From: Parus major
Taxonomy: Eukaryota; Chordata; Aves; Passeriformes; Paridae
Length of the DNA stretch: 64,000 nucleotides
Direction of reading: 5' to 3'
NCBI RefSeq assembly: GCF_001522545.3
Contig: NC_031770.1
Coordinates: forward strand, 10,858,514 to 10,922,513
Shown here: piece by piece, positions 1 through 11,300 of the stretch
Numbering within the stretch: position 1 is the stretch's first letter
How the letters are laid out: the number at the start of each line of letters is the position of its first letter
Notes under the pieces: generated by a model
Told to the model about the DNA's origin: nothing
What the model saw: the letters and a program-made list of their open reading frames with translations, nothing else
Databases searched by the model: none
Program-made: the position numbers and the translations under genes

Positions 1-183
1 TCCTACCAGCTAAGATAGGCTGGAGAAGCACATGAAATAACCCCACATGAGTGATGAGGTACCATGCTGCTCCCCAGCCTGAACTCTCTCTCCAGCAACC
101 CTGCTGGAGCAGATGTCTCATCAGTCACACTGTAGCAGTTGTGCTTACCAAGCAGTCAGGACATCTCCCCCCGTGCTACTCAC

Positions 184-251
184 CTCGGTTTCCAGCTGCA
201 CCTTCAGGTCCTGCAGCTGTTCTTGGAGCTGCTCCACTGGGAGTGACATTT
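184..251 (-). CDS. Coiled-coil gene exon (68 nt)
   Basis: Completes the Glu codon and encodes MSLPVEQLQEQLQDLKVQLE and two more residues before a consensus GTGAGTAG donor. The transcript continues beyond the left edge of the window. Confidence 0.85.
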
Positions 252-3200
252 CTGTAAACACAGAATTAGGAACAAGAAGGCTTGGAGAGGGGTATGATGG
301 CAGAGAGGAGCCCTGTGAGGGTAGGCCTACAAGACAGGACTGATCAGGATGGCTGCAGCTTCATCCAGTCCATACAACCCCAAAAGATGGACATTCCCCA
401 TCTATCTGGCAACTAGTCCCAGGGCTGCATCAGCCCTCTTGGCCAGAAGCTTTTATCTAATACTTAACTGGAATTTTCCAACCCACAGTTTGGGCCTACT
501 TCCTCCTTACTGCATTGTTTCCTCAACATCTTCAACACTGAAAATCTGCTAGTTCACCCATAACTGCCTAGTTCACAGGTTCCATCACCAGCTCTCAAGT
601 TGGAAAACCCTCCTCTCCTTCATCTCCCTCCTTCTCACCACCCATCTTCTCCTTCTTCCCTCCCATGGCTGCCCAGTACCAGAAGTGGCAGCAGTAGTTC
701 AGGCACAACAAGCCTCCCCACACCCCCATGCAAACTTGGATCCAGAGGGAACTTTGTTCTTGCTGAGAGGACAGGCACTGAGCCCTTCTGCACGTTACCT
801 GCTGCTGGCAGCCCTCCCTCAGCCCTGCTCTCCTGCAGCTGGAGGCGCAGCCTTTGCAGCTCCCTTCTCAGCGCTCCGTTCTGGTCATACAGCACCTGAA
901 ACAAACACTGCTCAGGGCACAGAACAAAGCTCCTGCAGCACCTGAAACAAACACTGCTCAGGACACAGAACAAAGCTCCTGCAGCACCTGAAACAAACAC
1001 TGCTCAGGACACAGAACAAAGCTCCTGCAGCACCAAGAGCAGGAAGGGCCTCCCCCTGCCCCAGCACAGCTTTCCCAAACAAAGGCAGACATGAGAGAAT
1101 TTGGAGGAGCCAAAGAAGAAATATAACCCCAGATTTCCAAGACCATCATTACACACTGTGAAGCACAAAGCAACAGCCCCTGAATGCAAAAGCACACAAA
1201 ACCAGGGGGTCTGCAGACACCTCAGGGGGCTGGGCCTCCTGAGACCCTCCTGACCTAAATAACCATTGATAGAATCCAACACAGAGGAAATATCATGATC
1301 TCAGCATGAGCCCAGAGGTTGGGATGGAGATGGGACAAACTCCTGTGCTGGCCAACAAGCACCACTCTATGCACACAAGGCAACCAGCAGGATTCACAGT
1401 GAAGCAAGGCCCACAGGCCTCTGGGAGGAAACATTCCCAGGTTGCAGAAGGAATAGAACAAGGTAAGAAGGTGCTGATCCCATGGGAAGCACAGCACGAG
1501 GCAGGTCCTGGCTGGTCCCCTGGTGCCAGAGACACCACAAGGCCAGCACAGGAGTTTATCCCATCTCCATCAGTAAGGAGTCCCAGAGCTGAACACCAAG
1601 CAATGAGCCACCACACCAGTGCAAAGAGCCACTTCCATGGAGGTGTCTGGAGATGGGCAGCTGCTTGCTTCACTTCACATCCTCCATCCTGTACTGGTAG
1701 CAAGAGCATACAAGGCCTACTGCCTTCTGGACTGCCCACTATGAGCTGACATCCAATTACATCCCATATCCTGCCGCCCAGAAAACTGATTTTTTCTGCA
1801 AGAGACTATGAACTAGGACACTTCCAATTAATAAATATTACTGAGCAGATGTAGACAAATGCAAACCCAGTTTGTTTCATCTCCATTCTAAACAGGAAAG
1901 AGGGGCTGAGAGCATTCAACAAGGGCAAAGGATAAACCCAACTGTGTGCCTTCACAGGGGCAGGTGAAGCCTGAAGGTCAAACCTTTCCACCCATCAGCA
2001 TTCTCATGGACAGCTCTGGGGCTGCTCAACGGAGGAAAAATTGCAGCACCAAGCATATTCAACCCTCTGGTGCCACCTGGAGCAATGCTGCACTGGATAG
2101 TGCTTCAGAATGTTTGCCTTTAATTACAGCTTGGAGAGGTGCTGCCTGATGCATCCACAGGATGGCTTTGCTGAAAGTCTGCATTTCAGCCCTTGCTGAA
2201 TGACTGTCACTGTCCCTGCTCAGGAGTGCTCCCCAGCCACAGACAGCATCTGGGGACAAATAGGCAATGTGGCAAGCACAGGACTCAAAGAACAGAGCAC
2301 CCATCACAAGTTAAAGATATACAAGTTAAAAATGGGAGAAGAGAAACAGAGGTTGTGCTCATGCCCCAGAAAGCCCCCAGCTCTGGGAAGGAGCACAGCA
2401 CCCTGCAGGAGATACAATACACACAGCACCAATTCTTGGACCACACACACACACCAGATATCTGGACTGGCTTACCTTGACTCTCTAGCAGAGTTCAACA
2501 GCAACAAGTTTTTTAGGGTTTTTTTAAAGTGGGAGCAAGGGAAAGGAAGGGAAAAACAAAAAGATAGAAGACTTTAGCTGTTAATACGGCTTCCAAATTA
2601 GGAGAACAGCTTTCTCCTTGTGCTCAAGAAGAAATCCAACAGAGCCCAGGGTGGTCTGACCTTAACAACAGAGGTACATGGCTCCCTAACAAAACAGTCC
2701 ATGGCTACAGGCAGGAAGGAATTTATGATCCACCCGTACTCTCTCTCCTGCCAAAATTCTAACAAGGCAAACAACCCATGGAGGGTCTCAGGAGTGAGGA
2801 GACAGGACTGTGAGCAAGGTAGGAGGGATCCCTCTGCCCTGTGATCAGGTCTGCCTGTTTCCACTCCCTCAAGCCAAAGTGCCCAACATGTGCAGCAGAG
2901 AGCAGCACTGTCACACCAGCAGCGCCACCCGCACATACCTGGCACTGCCGCTCGTACTCCAGCACAATCTCGGCAAAACGCTCGCTCTGCTTCAGGAACT
3001 CTGGGCTGTGAGGCTCCCCCTGCTCCAGCTGCACAAGGAAACACTTCTCATCAAGAAAATCATCTCCAAATGGAGAGTCTAAAGCTCTATTAAATGGTGC
3101 TACACCCATACATTTATCCCTAAGGGGCCCATCACCTGAGGGATGGGTCAGAAAGAGGAGGAAGAACATTTTTCTCCACATGTAAGACACCAAACTACAG

Positions 3201-5929
3201 GCAGGCTTTCCTGGCTAACAAGATCACAGACTCACCTCCTTCCCCAGATTTATTTTAGGAGTGGAAGATACTAAAACAAACCCTTTACTTCAATACTAGT
3301 GAAAAATAAAACTTTTCTGGAAACCGAACTTTATATAAAGTTTTCCCTTGAAGACTGCAGATTTGTAGAATTCTCTACAACTGGAAACTTTCCTCACACC
3401 TTTTTTTTTTCTCCCCCCAACTTCCAGGTTGTCACTAATGTGCAGGAGAGCTCACAAAGGGAGAGACCATAGTGACTGGTACAAAATATGCAAGATCAAT
3501 TTTTTTATGAATTCCTGAGAAGTTCTTATTTGACTGCAGCAGAGAAAGGTTACCTTATCCTTCACAATGTGGTTGAGTTCTTTTTGCAGCTCCAACACCA
3601 GTTCCTCAGAGGCTGCCAGTTTCTCTGCCATCTCTGTGACCTTGTTTTGTAGCTGTGTGTTCTCCTGCAGAGAAAATGGAGATTTCCCTGATGCAGCGGG
3701 TCCTGTGATGGCAGGATGGGTTTATCAGCCACAGGTCCTCAGCAGGAAGCTGTTAAACAACTGGCATATCAGCACACCAAACACAGCATAGCTCCCAGGA
3801 GACCCTGGGCATGGCCTGGTTTTGGCCAGGACAGGGTTGATTTTTGCAGTAACCAGGAGGAGATGTGGCTAAGGCCCAGATGTTATTCTGTACCACCTCA
3901 TTCATTGCTGGGGACAGAGGGAAGGCACTCTCTCTCAATTCCAGGGAGAAGGACATGCCTTCCAGAGAAAATGTGGCTGCTCTGCAATGAGCATTTTGCA
4001 TGTAAATCACCCTCTCATTTGTACACTCTTGTTTATATTGTTGCTGTCACTGGTTGTTTCTTATCTCACTGCTGTTTGCAGTAAATTGCTCTTATCTCAA
4101 CCCATGGTCTTTGTCTTTTGTGCCTCCAATTCTCTCCAGCCACCAAAAAGCAGGGAGGAGTGAGCAAGTGTGATTTGGAGAGTCTTGGTAGGAGAACTAA
4201 ACTGGGGAGCACCATTCCTAAACCACAAGAGGACAGCACATTGCCGATACCACATGGGCACATCTCTCCAAAGGACAGGAGACCTTTGCACTAATTTTGC
4301 ACAATAAGAGCTAGACACAGCCCCACAGGACCATCGCTACCTTTGCTCCCCAAAACTGTGGCTTCCCTCACAGCTAACAAAGGCAGCAAGTCCTGAGCTA
4401 TCTCCATCTGTACTCCTACACTGAACAGAACTGGGGTAATCCCAGGCATGCAGACACCATCATCTCTGCTTTTGACATGGTCCCTGGCACAATTTTAGCT
4501 TTGGTCATTGTGTTTTCAGGTGTTACCAAGGGCCAAACCACTGCCAACAGACAACACAGCAGGTTAGTAATGGCATGGCAAGGTAACAAGCTCTGTGTTT
4601 AATGTATATAACAACTGTATGGATGTGGCTGATGATTCTTCTGCATAAAACTCCTTCCCAACAAGAGCAAAATGAACCATCTATATTTGTCACCACCTCT
4701 GCTTTGCCACCTCTGAAAGAGCGAAGATGTTTCATCCAAGGCAATTTTACTTACGTTCATCACATGGTTCAATCTCCCTTGCAGGTTGGCCTCTCTGCCC
4801 TGGAGGAGCCGTGTATCAGCCTCCAGCTTCGCCTGGTGACTCACTGCTTGCTGCAAAAGCAGCTCTTTTGCCTCTATTTCTGCCTGAAAATTCCTGGGGG
4901 AAAAAAGCAGCACAGTTGGGACAGACAGAGAATGATCCTGGATGGCCACAAGGTACAGACACCCCCCTCCCACCATGCACAAAGCAGGAGATGAGAGCTT
5001 GGTTGGAAGGATGCTGAGACCATAGGGAGTGGAGAGGGGTCTTCAAGGATTTTCCTGCCACTGACACATTGGCAAAACAAGTGGGAGTTTCAAAAGGGAT
5101 ACCGGGATGTGTAAGCACATTTTCTCCACCCCACCAAAAGAACCCCTCCTACCTGAGCTTGCTCTGGGTGTGCTCAAGGGCGATGTACTGCTCATCCAGC
5201 TCCCTGCCCAGCTGCAGGCACTGTCTCTCTGCCTTCTCCAAACTCAGCCTCGCCTTGTCCCTCTCCCTGGCGATCTGCCTCACCTGGGTCCTGCAGACAC
5301 AGCGAGCAGGGCATGAAGAGACCCCTCAGGCAGCCCACAGAAGGTCCCTCCTCACAGGGAGCAGTGCCCTTACCAGAGGCACTGCAGTTTGTATCTGTAG
5401 GAGGTGCCAGCTGCATGCTGGAGGCCACTCCTGGGGACCATGAGTGTGCTGTCCAAAGCTGCAGGCAGCCCTGCCAGGCTCACCTCCTCCTCCGTTCTGC
5501 TGCTCCACCTCTGCAGGAACAGCACACATTGAGATCACTTCCTCCCTCTTCTAACAGTTCCAACAGGATTTCTGTTGTTACAACATCTGACCACCCTCCA
5601 GCCTTTCAGGGATACCACCCCCATCTCACAGATAAGCCTAGATCACACCCACCCCTGCATTCCACCAGCCTTGGGGTGACCAAACCCATCCTGAACTTGG
5701 CTGCAAGAACTTCTCCCACCCCAGGCAGTTGCTCACTTCACCCACCACCACCGATCCAGGCAGAACCAGGGACCCTGAAGATCTCCTCTAAGCTCTTCCA
5801 GGGCTCAGGTGGCAATGACAAGTTGAGGCCTGACAAATCCAGTGTCTTTGCTGATGCTAGAGAAGTGATGAGGGCCCGGGTAGCTTGGCCAGAAGGACAG
5901 GCTGCTTCCCTGAGCTTTCCCCTCTGGTG
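184..5929 (-). CDS. Unidentified coiled-coil protein gene, partial (3' end off the left edge)
   Basis: A minus-strand gene seen as a chain of exons: 5742-5929 and 5484-5510 (probable), then 5153-5290, 4755-4893, 3554-3664, 2939-3028, 799-895 and 184-251 (firm). Every junction is GT-AG, and the reading phase carries through all of them without a stop, which chance would not give. The firm part encodes about 214 residues, rich in Glu, Gln, Leu, Lys and Arg with heptad-like leucine spacing, so a long parallel coiled coil is the likely fold. The probable 5' exons add a non-coiled leader with a glycine run. No catalytic motif is visible. The style resembles centrosomal or cytoskeletal scaffold proteins such as the ninein group, but this is only a resemblance. 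CARD14 and CCDC40, which flank human EIF4A3, do not match as I remember their sequences. The gene is head-to-head with EIF4A3, and its first exon was not found. Confidence 0.8.
799..895 (-). CDS. Coiled-coil gene exon (97 nt) with amplified acceptor
   Basis: Encodes 32 residues beginning VLYDQNGALRRELQRLRLQL, then one base of a split Glu codon before a GTAACG donor. Its acceptor (TTTCAG then GTG) is the innermost copy of a 46-bp triplication at 893-1030, so two further copies of the same acceptor lie just upstream. Confidence 0.85.
893..1030. repeat. 46-bp tandem repeat, three copies
   Basis: Three head-to-tail copies of a 46-bp unit starting at 893, 939 and 985. The second and third copies are identical, and the first differs at one base (GGGCAC against GGACAC). 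On the minus strand each copy contains TTTGTTTCAG followed by GTG, the acceptor and first codon of the 799-895 exon. Near-identity implies a recent expansion. Confidence 0.97.
2939..3028 (-). CDS. Coiled-coil gene exon (90 nt)
   Basis: Thirty codons including SPEFLKQSERFAEIVLEYER, acceptor TTGTGCAG and donor GTATGT, phase 0 at both ends. Confidence 0.85.
3554..3664 (-). CDS. Coiled-coil gene exon (111 nt)
   Basis: Exactly 37 codons, from ENTQLQNKVTEMAEKLAA to ELNHIVKDK, with an acceptor CTCTGCAG and donor GTAACC. Both ends are phase 0. Typical coiled-coil composition. Confidence 0.87.
4755..4893 (-). CDS. Coiled-coil gene exon (139 nt)
   Basis: Completes the split Arg codon and encodes 46 residues, from NFQAEIEAKELLLQQ to LQGRLNHVMN. 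It ends in phase 0 with a GTAAGT donor. Strongly helical and charged. Confidence 0.87.
5153..5290 (-). CDS. Coiled-coil gene exon (138 nt)
   Basis: Encodes 45 full codons beginning TQVRQIARERDKAR and ending LEHTQSKL. It has a TCTGCAG acceptor and a GTAGGA donor, and ends with two bases of an Arg codon that the next exon completes. The heptad pattern suggests a coiled coil. Confidence 0.85.
5484..5510 (-). CDS. Coiled-coil gene, candidate 27-nt microexon
   Basis: A 27-nt segment between a CTGCAG acceptor and a GTGAGC donor, in phase with both neighbours. It would add nine residues, mostly Arg and Glu. Its length is a multiple of three, so skipping would keep the frame. Confidence 0.45.
5742..5929 (-). 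CDS. Coiled-coil gene, probable upstream exon
   Basis: A candidate 188-nt exon. A strong pyrimidine tract and CAG acceptor precede it, and a possible GTGAAG donor follows at 5741-5736. It encodes about 62 residues, including the protein-like stretch SGLNLSLPPEPWKSLEEIFR and then a Gly-rich end. With this donor the phase matches the 27-nt exon downstream. The donor lies in a GGT repeat, so its exact place is uncertain. Confidence 0.45.
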
Positions 5930-5936
5930 CTGAGGA

Positions 5937-7318
5937 AAAAAACAGCAAGAATAAGTCAGTAGGGCCAAACTGGCAGAAGAAAACTGATGGTTTTCAATAC
6001 CAAAGGGAAACTTCAGAGACCAAATCAATACTGAAGAACATTTTAGAAACAACCCCAGGTTGCCAGGAGGGAGATGTCCTGAGCTGCCCTCATGGCAGCT
6101 ACAAGAGCAGGTTTGCAGGCACTGACCATTCAGTTTGGTCTCCCTGCTGACCCATCAACACCCAGCATCCACAGAAAGAGCAGCACTGAAACTTATATCA
6201 CTTGCAGGGTCTTGTGAAAACTGTCAGATGGGGACTGACAGCCAGCAATTTGTTTGACCAAAGAGCAGAACCCAGAAAGCTGATACAGAACTCACAACAT
6301 TTCCAAAAGCAGCAATTTTGTACCACGTTTGGAAGAAGCCTGTCTTCAGAGAGCTGTTACCTTAAAGTCTTAGGCCAAAAGAACCTGAAACTATTCTTTT
6401 TCCCTTTTTTCACTCAAGATCCTGGATTGAGCTGTCCTGGCTGTCAGGGTAAGCAGAGATTCACTTCCACCCTAGCACATTAACATGGTGTTACTTCAAA
6501 AGCAAATGCTTTGCCAGTCCTTGGAACTGACAGCATTAAGAAGTATTTTACATTAAACAAAGAAAACATGGATGAAGCTTGTTCATGCACTAAAAAAAGG
6601 ACAATCTGTGTCACATGTGAGGTGCAGAGATATCAGCACTTGTGAAGTCAATATTAGAATTGGGGTGATGTTTTTCCTCTGCTAGGATGTGCATCCCTCT
6701 CCATCCCATAAAAAGAGGAGGATCAACAGCCCACTTTTGCTCTATATTACAATCCCACACCACCTGGGCAGAGATTGCTCCTACCCAGGCAGTTCCCAAG
6801 GGAGCCTTTCAGTCACCATAGAGTGGCTGCAGTACAGACCATATCTAAAAACTGTCTTGCAAGTAAAGAACTCTGCACCCTCAGGTGCCTGACTGATGTC
6901 TATGGAATCACCTACTTGTGAAAAGAAGTATCTTGGCCTGAGTTGTTCTCAGTAAATCCTGTTCTTTAGCCTCTTTTTTTTGGGTTGGGGCTTGGCACGG
7001 GGAAATGGATGGAGAAACCTTTTAAAGTGTGCTATGTCTGGACTCGTGTCTGGATTCCCTACAGGATCGTTTTAAAACATCAAACGCAAACGAGCTGTCC
7101 CGTGTAGGGGATTGGCAATGACTTCATTGCTCCTTACCCAAGGTCAGTGGAAATCACCTCACGGAGCTGCAGATCGAGGCCATCAACCAGGATCCTTTTT
7201 ACAAACCTCATCCCACGGAGCTGAGGAGTCTTGGCTGCTTAAGAGACACTGACATTCCGTGGAAAACGGGGTTATGCATCCGCGGGGATGCAGAGCCTGC
7301 AGCACCGGCCCGGACGGC
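5937..7318. other. Region between the coiled-coil gene and the EIF4A3 upstream repeats
   Basis: I see no exon I can support here. The first exon or exons of the minus-strand coiled-coil gene should lie in this stretch or in the GC-rich sequence to its right, but no start codon with a matching donor stands out. Otherwise unremarkable sequence of moderate GC content. Confidence 0.4.
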
Positions 7319-7319
7319 T

Positions 7320-7502
7320 CGGTTCGGCCCCGCTCGGCTCAGTTCGGCCCCGCTCGGCTCGGTTCGGTCCCGCTCAGCCTGGTTCGGTTCGGCTCCGCTC
7401 ACTCGGCTCAGTTCGGCCCCGCTCGGCTCAGTTCGGCCCCGCTCGGCTCAGTTCGGCCCCGCTCGGCTCAGTTCGGCTCCACTCGACTCAGTTCGGCCCC
7501 GC
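7320..7502. repeat. GC-rich 20-bp minisatellite upstream of EIF4A3
   Basis: About nine imperfect copies of the 20-bp unit GTTCGGCCCCGCTCGGCTCA, with one degenerate, partly deleted unit near 7380-7410. Every unit carries several CpGs. It lies about 700-890 bp before the EIF4A3 start codon, at the edge of the GC-rich island. Confidence 0.95.
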
Positions 7503-7629
7503 CTCCCCCGGCCCTGAGGCCCCGCGCATGCGCAAGCCGCGCGCACATCCCTGTCCAGCTTCCTGGATGCATTTCCTGAGGTGAACTGGGAAGAGCAGTG
7601 CCGGGAGGCGGAGGGAGCCGATCCTGCCT

Positions 7630-8068
7630 CTTTACTCAGCTGTTTCTGGAGTGTTGTGCCCAGTTCTGGGCTCCTCAGGGCAAGAAAGACAAGGAGCTCC
7701 TGAAGACAGTCCAGCGGAGGGCTGATGGTGGGACTGGAGCACCTCTCACGAGGAAAGATTGAGGGGCTGGGCCTGTTTAGCCTGGAGATTACTGAGGAGA
7801 GCTCGTCAGTACATACAAATATCCCAAAGGCAGGTGCCAAGAGGACGGGGCCGGGCTCTTTCCAGTGGCGCCCAGCGACAGGACGAGGAGCAATGTCCCT
7901 AAATTAACCACAAAGTTCCACCTCAGCACGAGGAACAACTTGGTTGCACTGAGCGCGGCAGGGAACTGGAACGGGCTGCCCAGGGAAGGGAGGCCATGGA
8001 TTCTCCCTCTCCGGAGACATTCCAGACCCAGCTGGGCTGGATGATCTCCAGAGGGCCCTTCCAAGCCC
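7630..8068 (+). mobile_element. CR1 non-LTR retrotransposon fragment (3' part) in the EIF4A3 upstream region
   Basis: Recognised by characteristic CR1 3'-end phrases in order: a segment like 'GTGCCCAGTTCTGGGCTCC', then 'GTCCAGCGGAGGGCTG', 'GGGCCTGTTTAGCCTGGAG', 'GCGCCCAGCGACAGGACGAG', 'GAACGGGCTGCCCAGGGA' and 'GATGATCTCCAGAGGGCCC'. Orientation is plus. The copy is 5'-truncated, as is usual for CR1, and appears internally deleted near its 3' end. It codes for nothing intact. It ends about 140 bp before the EIF4A3 ATG. Confidence 0.93.
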
Positions 8069-8210
8069 CGGCCGTCCCGTGGTTCCGTGCGCGCGCCCCG
8101 GGGCCCCACCCGCGCACGCACGCATCGCTCCCTCCCGCCCCCCGCGCAGGCGCAGTGGCGGCGCAGGGCGCGCGCGGCGGGCGTTGTGCGGCGGCGGCGG
8201 CGGCGCGGCC

Positions 8211-8376
8211 ATGGCGGGGTCCGCGGGGTCGGCGGGCGGCTCGGCGCGGAAGCGTCTCATGAAGGAGGAGGACATGACCAAGGTGGAGTTCGAGACGAGC
8301 GAGGAGGTGGACGTGACGCCCACCTTCGACACCATGGGCCTGCGGGAGGACCTGCTGCGCGGCATCTACGCCTACG
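8211..8376 (+). CDS. EIF4A3: EIF4A3 coding exon 1
   Basis: Codes residues 1-55 and the first base of Gly56. It starts [20 protein letters not shown] and ends GIYAY before a GTGGGC donor. The short Gly/Ser/Ala start replaces the Thr/Ala-rich human start, the only obviously variable part of the protein. Confidence 0.97.
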
Positions 8377-11300
8377 GTGGGCTGCTGGGACGGCGGGGGA
8401 AGGGCCGGGGGGCAAGGGACGCGGGCCGGGAGGAGAAGCCGAGGCCAGGGAGCGGCTCGTGGGCCGCGGCACCGCCCGGATGTGGGCCCTGTCGCGCCTG
8501 CGCCCTGCGGCCGCCGCCGGCCGGTGGCGGGGCCTGCCCTGACGGTGTCCCTTGGCCCCCGCAGGGTTCGAGAAGCCGTCGGCCATCCAGCAGAGAGCCA
8601 TCAAGCAGATCATCAAGGGCAGGGACGTGATCGCACAGTGAGTGCGGGCGGGGCGGGAGATGTCGGTCACATTCCCTGCCTTGAGGCCGGGAGCGGGATC
8701 GGCCACCCGTGGGCCTGGGCAGGGTGTGAGGAGTGACCTGAAATTGGTGGGATACCGGGACAGGTTGGCGAAAGCTGCTGTGGATATCCCATCCCTGGAA
8801 GTGCTCATGGCCAGGGGGGATGGAGCTGGATGTTATTTAATTCCCTTCCAATTCAAACTATTCTGCGTTCAAGCAAAACAGTGGAATTGCCTAACTTGTT
8901 GTGATCCTAACAGTGGTTAATGACAAAGTTCATTAGGTTTAGTCACTGTAAAAAAAACACGTCTTAGAGACAAAGAAGGATATTCATCCCACTGAAAAAA
9001 TCCTTTCTGGTCACTAGTGCAAATTACTAACCTTGCAAATTACATTGGCTTATCTGTCATTTACTTGAAACAAAGTGTATGTGTGGGAGATGGCAGAAGG
9101 CTAAAATGCTGGTCTTATAAGGAGAAAACATGCCAGAGCTGGGGACCCTGGAGTGTCCTGTCCCTGATATTTTAGTTCTCAAAGCTGCTTGACAGCAGAT
9201 CACGCTCTGATCATAGCAAGGCTTTGTTGGCACTGTTGAGTTCTTTGCAAAGGAGGGGTGGGAGAGAGCAGAAGAGAGGAATGTGTTGAAATTGCCTGTG
9301 CTTTTTGTCCAGACATCAGAGTATTCACCAAATATCTGTTTCTCAGGTCACAGTCGGGAACAGGGAAGACAGCAACATTCTCCATATCTGTCCTACAATG
9401 CCTGGATATACAGGTAATCTCATAGCAGCAGATGCTAAAAATAATTTTTACTAAATCACTGGTCTTCATCATAAGGGTGAATAAATGAAGCTTTACACTG
9501 AAATATTTTAATTATGGGCAGTGACCCTCAGACAGAATTCTGACTGAGAACATCACCAGACTCTGTAAAAATTTCACCGTTAAAAGCCAGTCTGGCAAAA
9601 TAAGTTCAGGTGATGTCTTGTAATCTTAAAGTTGTCTTTAACAGCTGACTGCTCTCACCTGTTAGGGCTAAATTAATCTCTCAGCAAGCAGAATTGTCTT
9701 CAGATAGTCTTAGTAACATCATATCTGAACAACTGCCACACATTCAGACATGCACAGAACCAAACCTAGATTTTTGACTGACACCTGTTTGCTTTTTTTC
9801 TGCTCAGGGGCATCGTGTCCATCCAATAGGTTTGGGGTATAACTTGGATGTGTAGATGAGGTTGAAGAAAAGGGTGGTTTTCAATGGGCTGGGTTTGTTA
9901 CTTATCTGTCGCTGTCTGGGGACATAAAAATAAAGGTTGCACATTCTAAGTGGAAAGGACAGCTTTTGCTTTATTTCTGTAAAGTGCTCATGATACTTTT
10001 CAAGCTGATACTTCAAAACTTTGTCTCGGAGTGCTTGAGCAGTGCAAGGTGTTTATCTGAACCAAATGTACAGAACTGAACTTGAAATCTGGTTCTATTT
10101 TGCAAGAAACATACACACTTTTTTTTTTTTAGCACAAAATTCTGTGATAAATCCTGCAGCTGTGACATTTCACAGCTTTAATTCTGTCAGATCCATCATC
10201 TCTTGCACACTTGGCTTTCTGGCCTGTGATTAACTTGGAAGTGATTCCGTGTTTTAACCAGGTTCGCGAGACCCAAGCCTTGATCCTGGCACCAACTCGG
10301 GAGCTGGCTGTGCAGATTCAGAAGGTAGGAGCATTTCAATCCCTGTCAGGAAAGCACTGGCAAGGCCTGGGACCAGGGCTCTGGTGTTTCTCTTGCAGAG
10401 CTCAAAGCATAGCTTCCACTTTTTCTTTCTGTTCCTGAGAGTAATAACAAAGTGTCATCTGATACAGAGCCGCTTGCTGCTCGGCAGTGTGTTCGTTACT
10501 TTGGCAGTCTGAGGTTTTGCACAGCCCTAACTGAATTTGTAAGGGCAGCCCTTCTAAAGCAGTTGTGATCCCTGAGGAACTGAGTTCCCAGTGTTTTAAG
10601 GCCTGCTCTTGTGGCAGTTTGGGTAACAGATGTTAAAAAAGTCCCTCTAACTGCTTGTGCTGACCTCTCTTTAAAAAACCCTCAGCATCAGACCAGCGTC
10701 TCCACAAATGCAGCCTGGGGAGAGCTGGGGTAATTAATCCATTTCTTTGTATCCACACAGGGGCTTCTCGCCCTGGGAGACTACATGAACGTGCAGTGCC
10801 ACGCCTGCATCGGGGGCACCAACGTGGGAGAGGATATCCGCAAACTGGATTACGGCCAGCACGTTGTGGCTGGCACTCCAGGCCGGGTGTTTGGTAAGGA
10901 AATCGTGGCATTTATTGTAACACTGGTAGTGTAACATTAAGGTGAAGTGTAACAAGGTAACAACTGCTGTTGTGCCTGGAAAAAACTAGAGGAAATCAAC
11001 AGTGGTGGTGGTGGTTTCATTTTCTTTGTTTATTTTTTACTTTTCATTGTTGAGGTGACTCTTTATGTGGTGGCTTTGAATAAAGGAGAAAGGATTACAG
11101 TCCCTGAATCTTCGAGGGGATAGGAGCCAGGCCTACATGAATGCCACAATTAGGCCCACATTTTCTGTGTCCTGGTGGTTGCTCCATCTATGTTAAATCA
11201 GGTGCACTTGCAGCTGGTACCTTCTGGTTTCACTGCATGAAGAGTTTAACATTTACTGTTCGTGGCAGTTCACCACAGGGATAGTGTTGGCCTTCAGGCT

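Larger units (their letters stand above)
7300..8720. promoter_or_regulatory. GC-rich CpG island and presumed EIF4A3 promoter
   Basis: GC and CpG are dense from the minisatellite through exon 1 and into intron 2, apart from the CR1 insert at 7630-8068. The bases just before the start codon (about 8070-8210) are almost pure GC with a CGG run (about 8189-8204). I see no TATA box, which fits a housekeeping gene. Given the minus-strand gene to the left, the island may work in both directions; that is inference. Confidence 0.7.

Noticed and set aside
7208..7579. Repetitive Arg/Ser/Pro-rich peptides over the minisatellite
   Set aside because: These are translations of the 20-bp tandem repeat in several frames and not a gene.
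8079..8210. In-frame upstream extension of EIF4A3
   Set aside because: The frame stays open upstream of 8211 only because of GC content. The ATG at 8211 has a strong context and gives the expected protein length.
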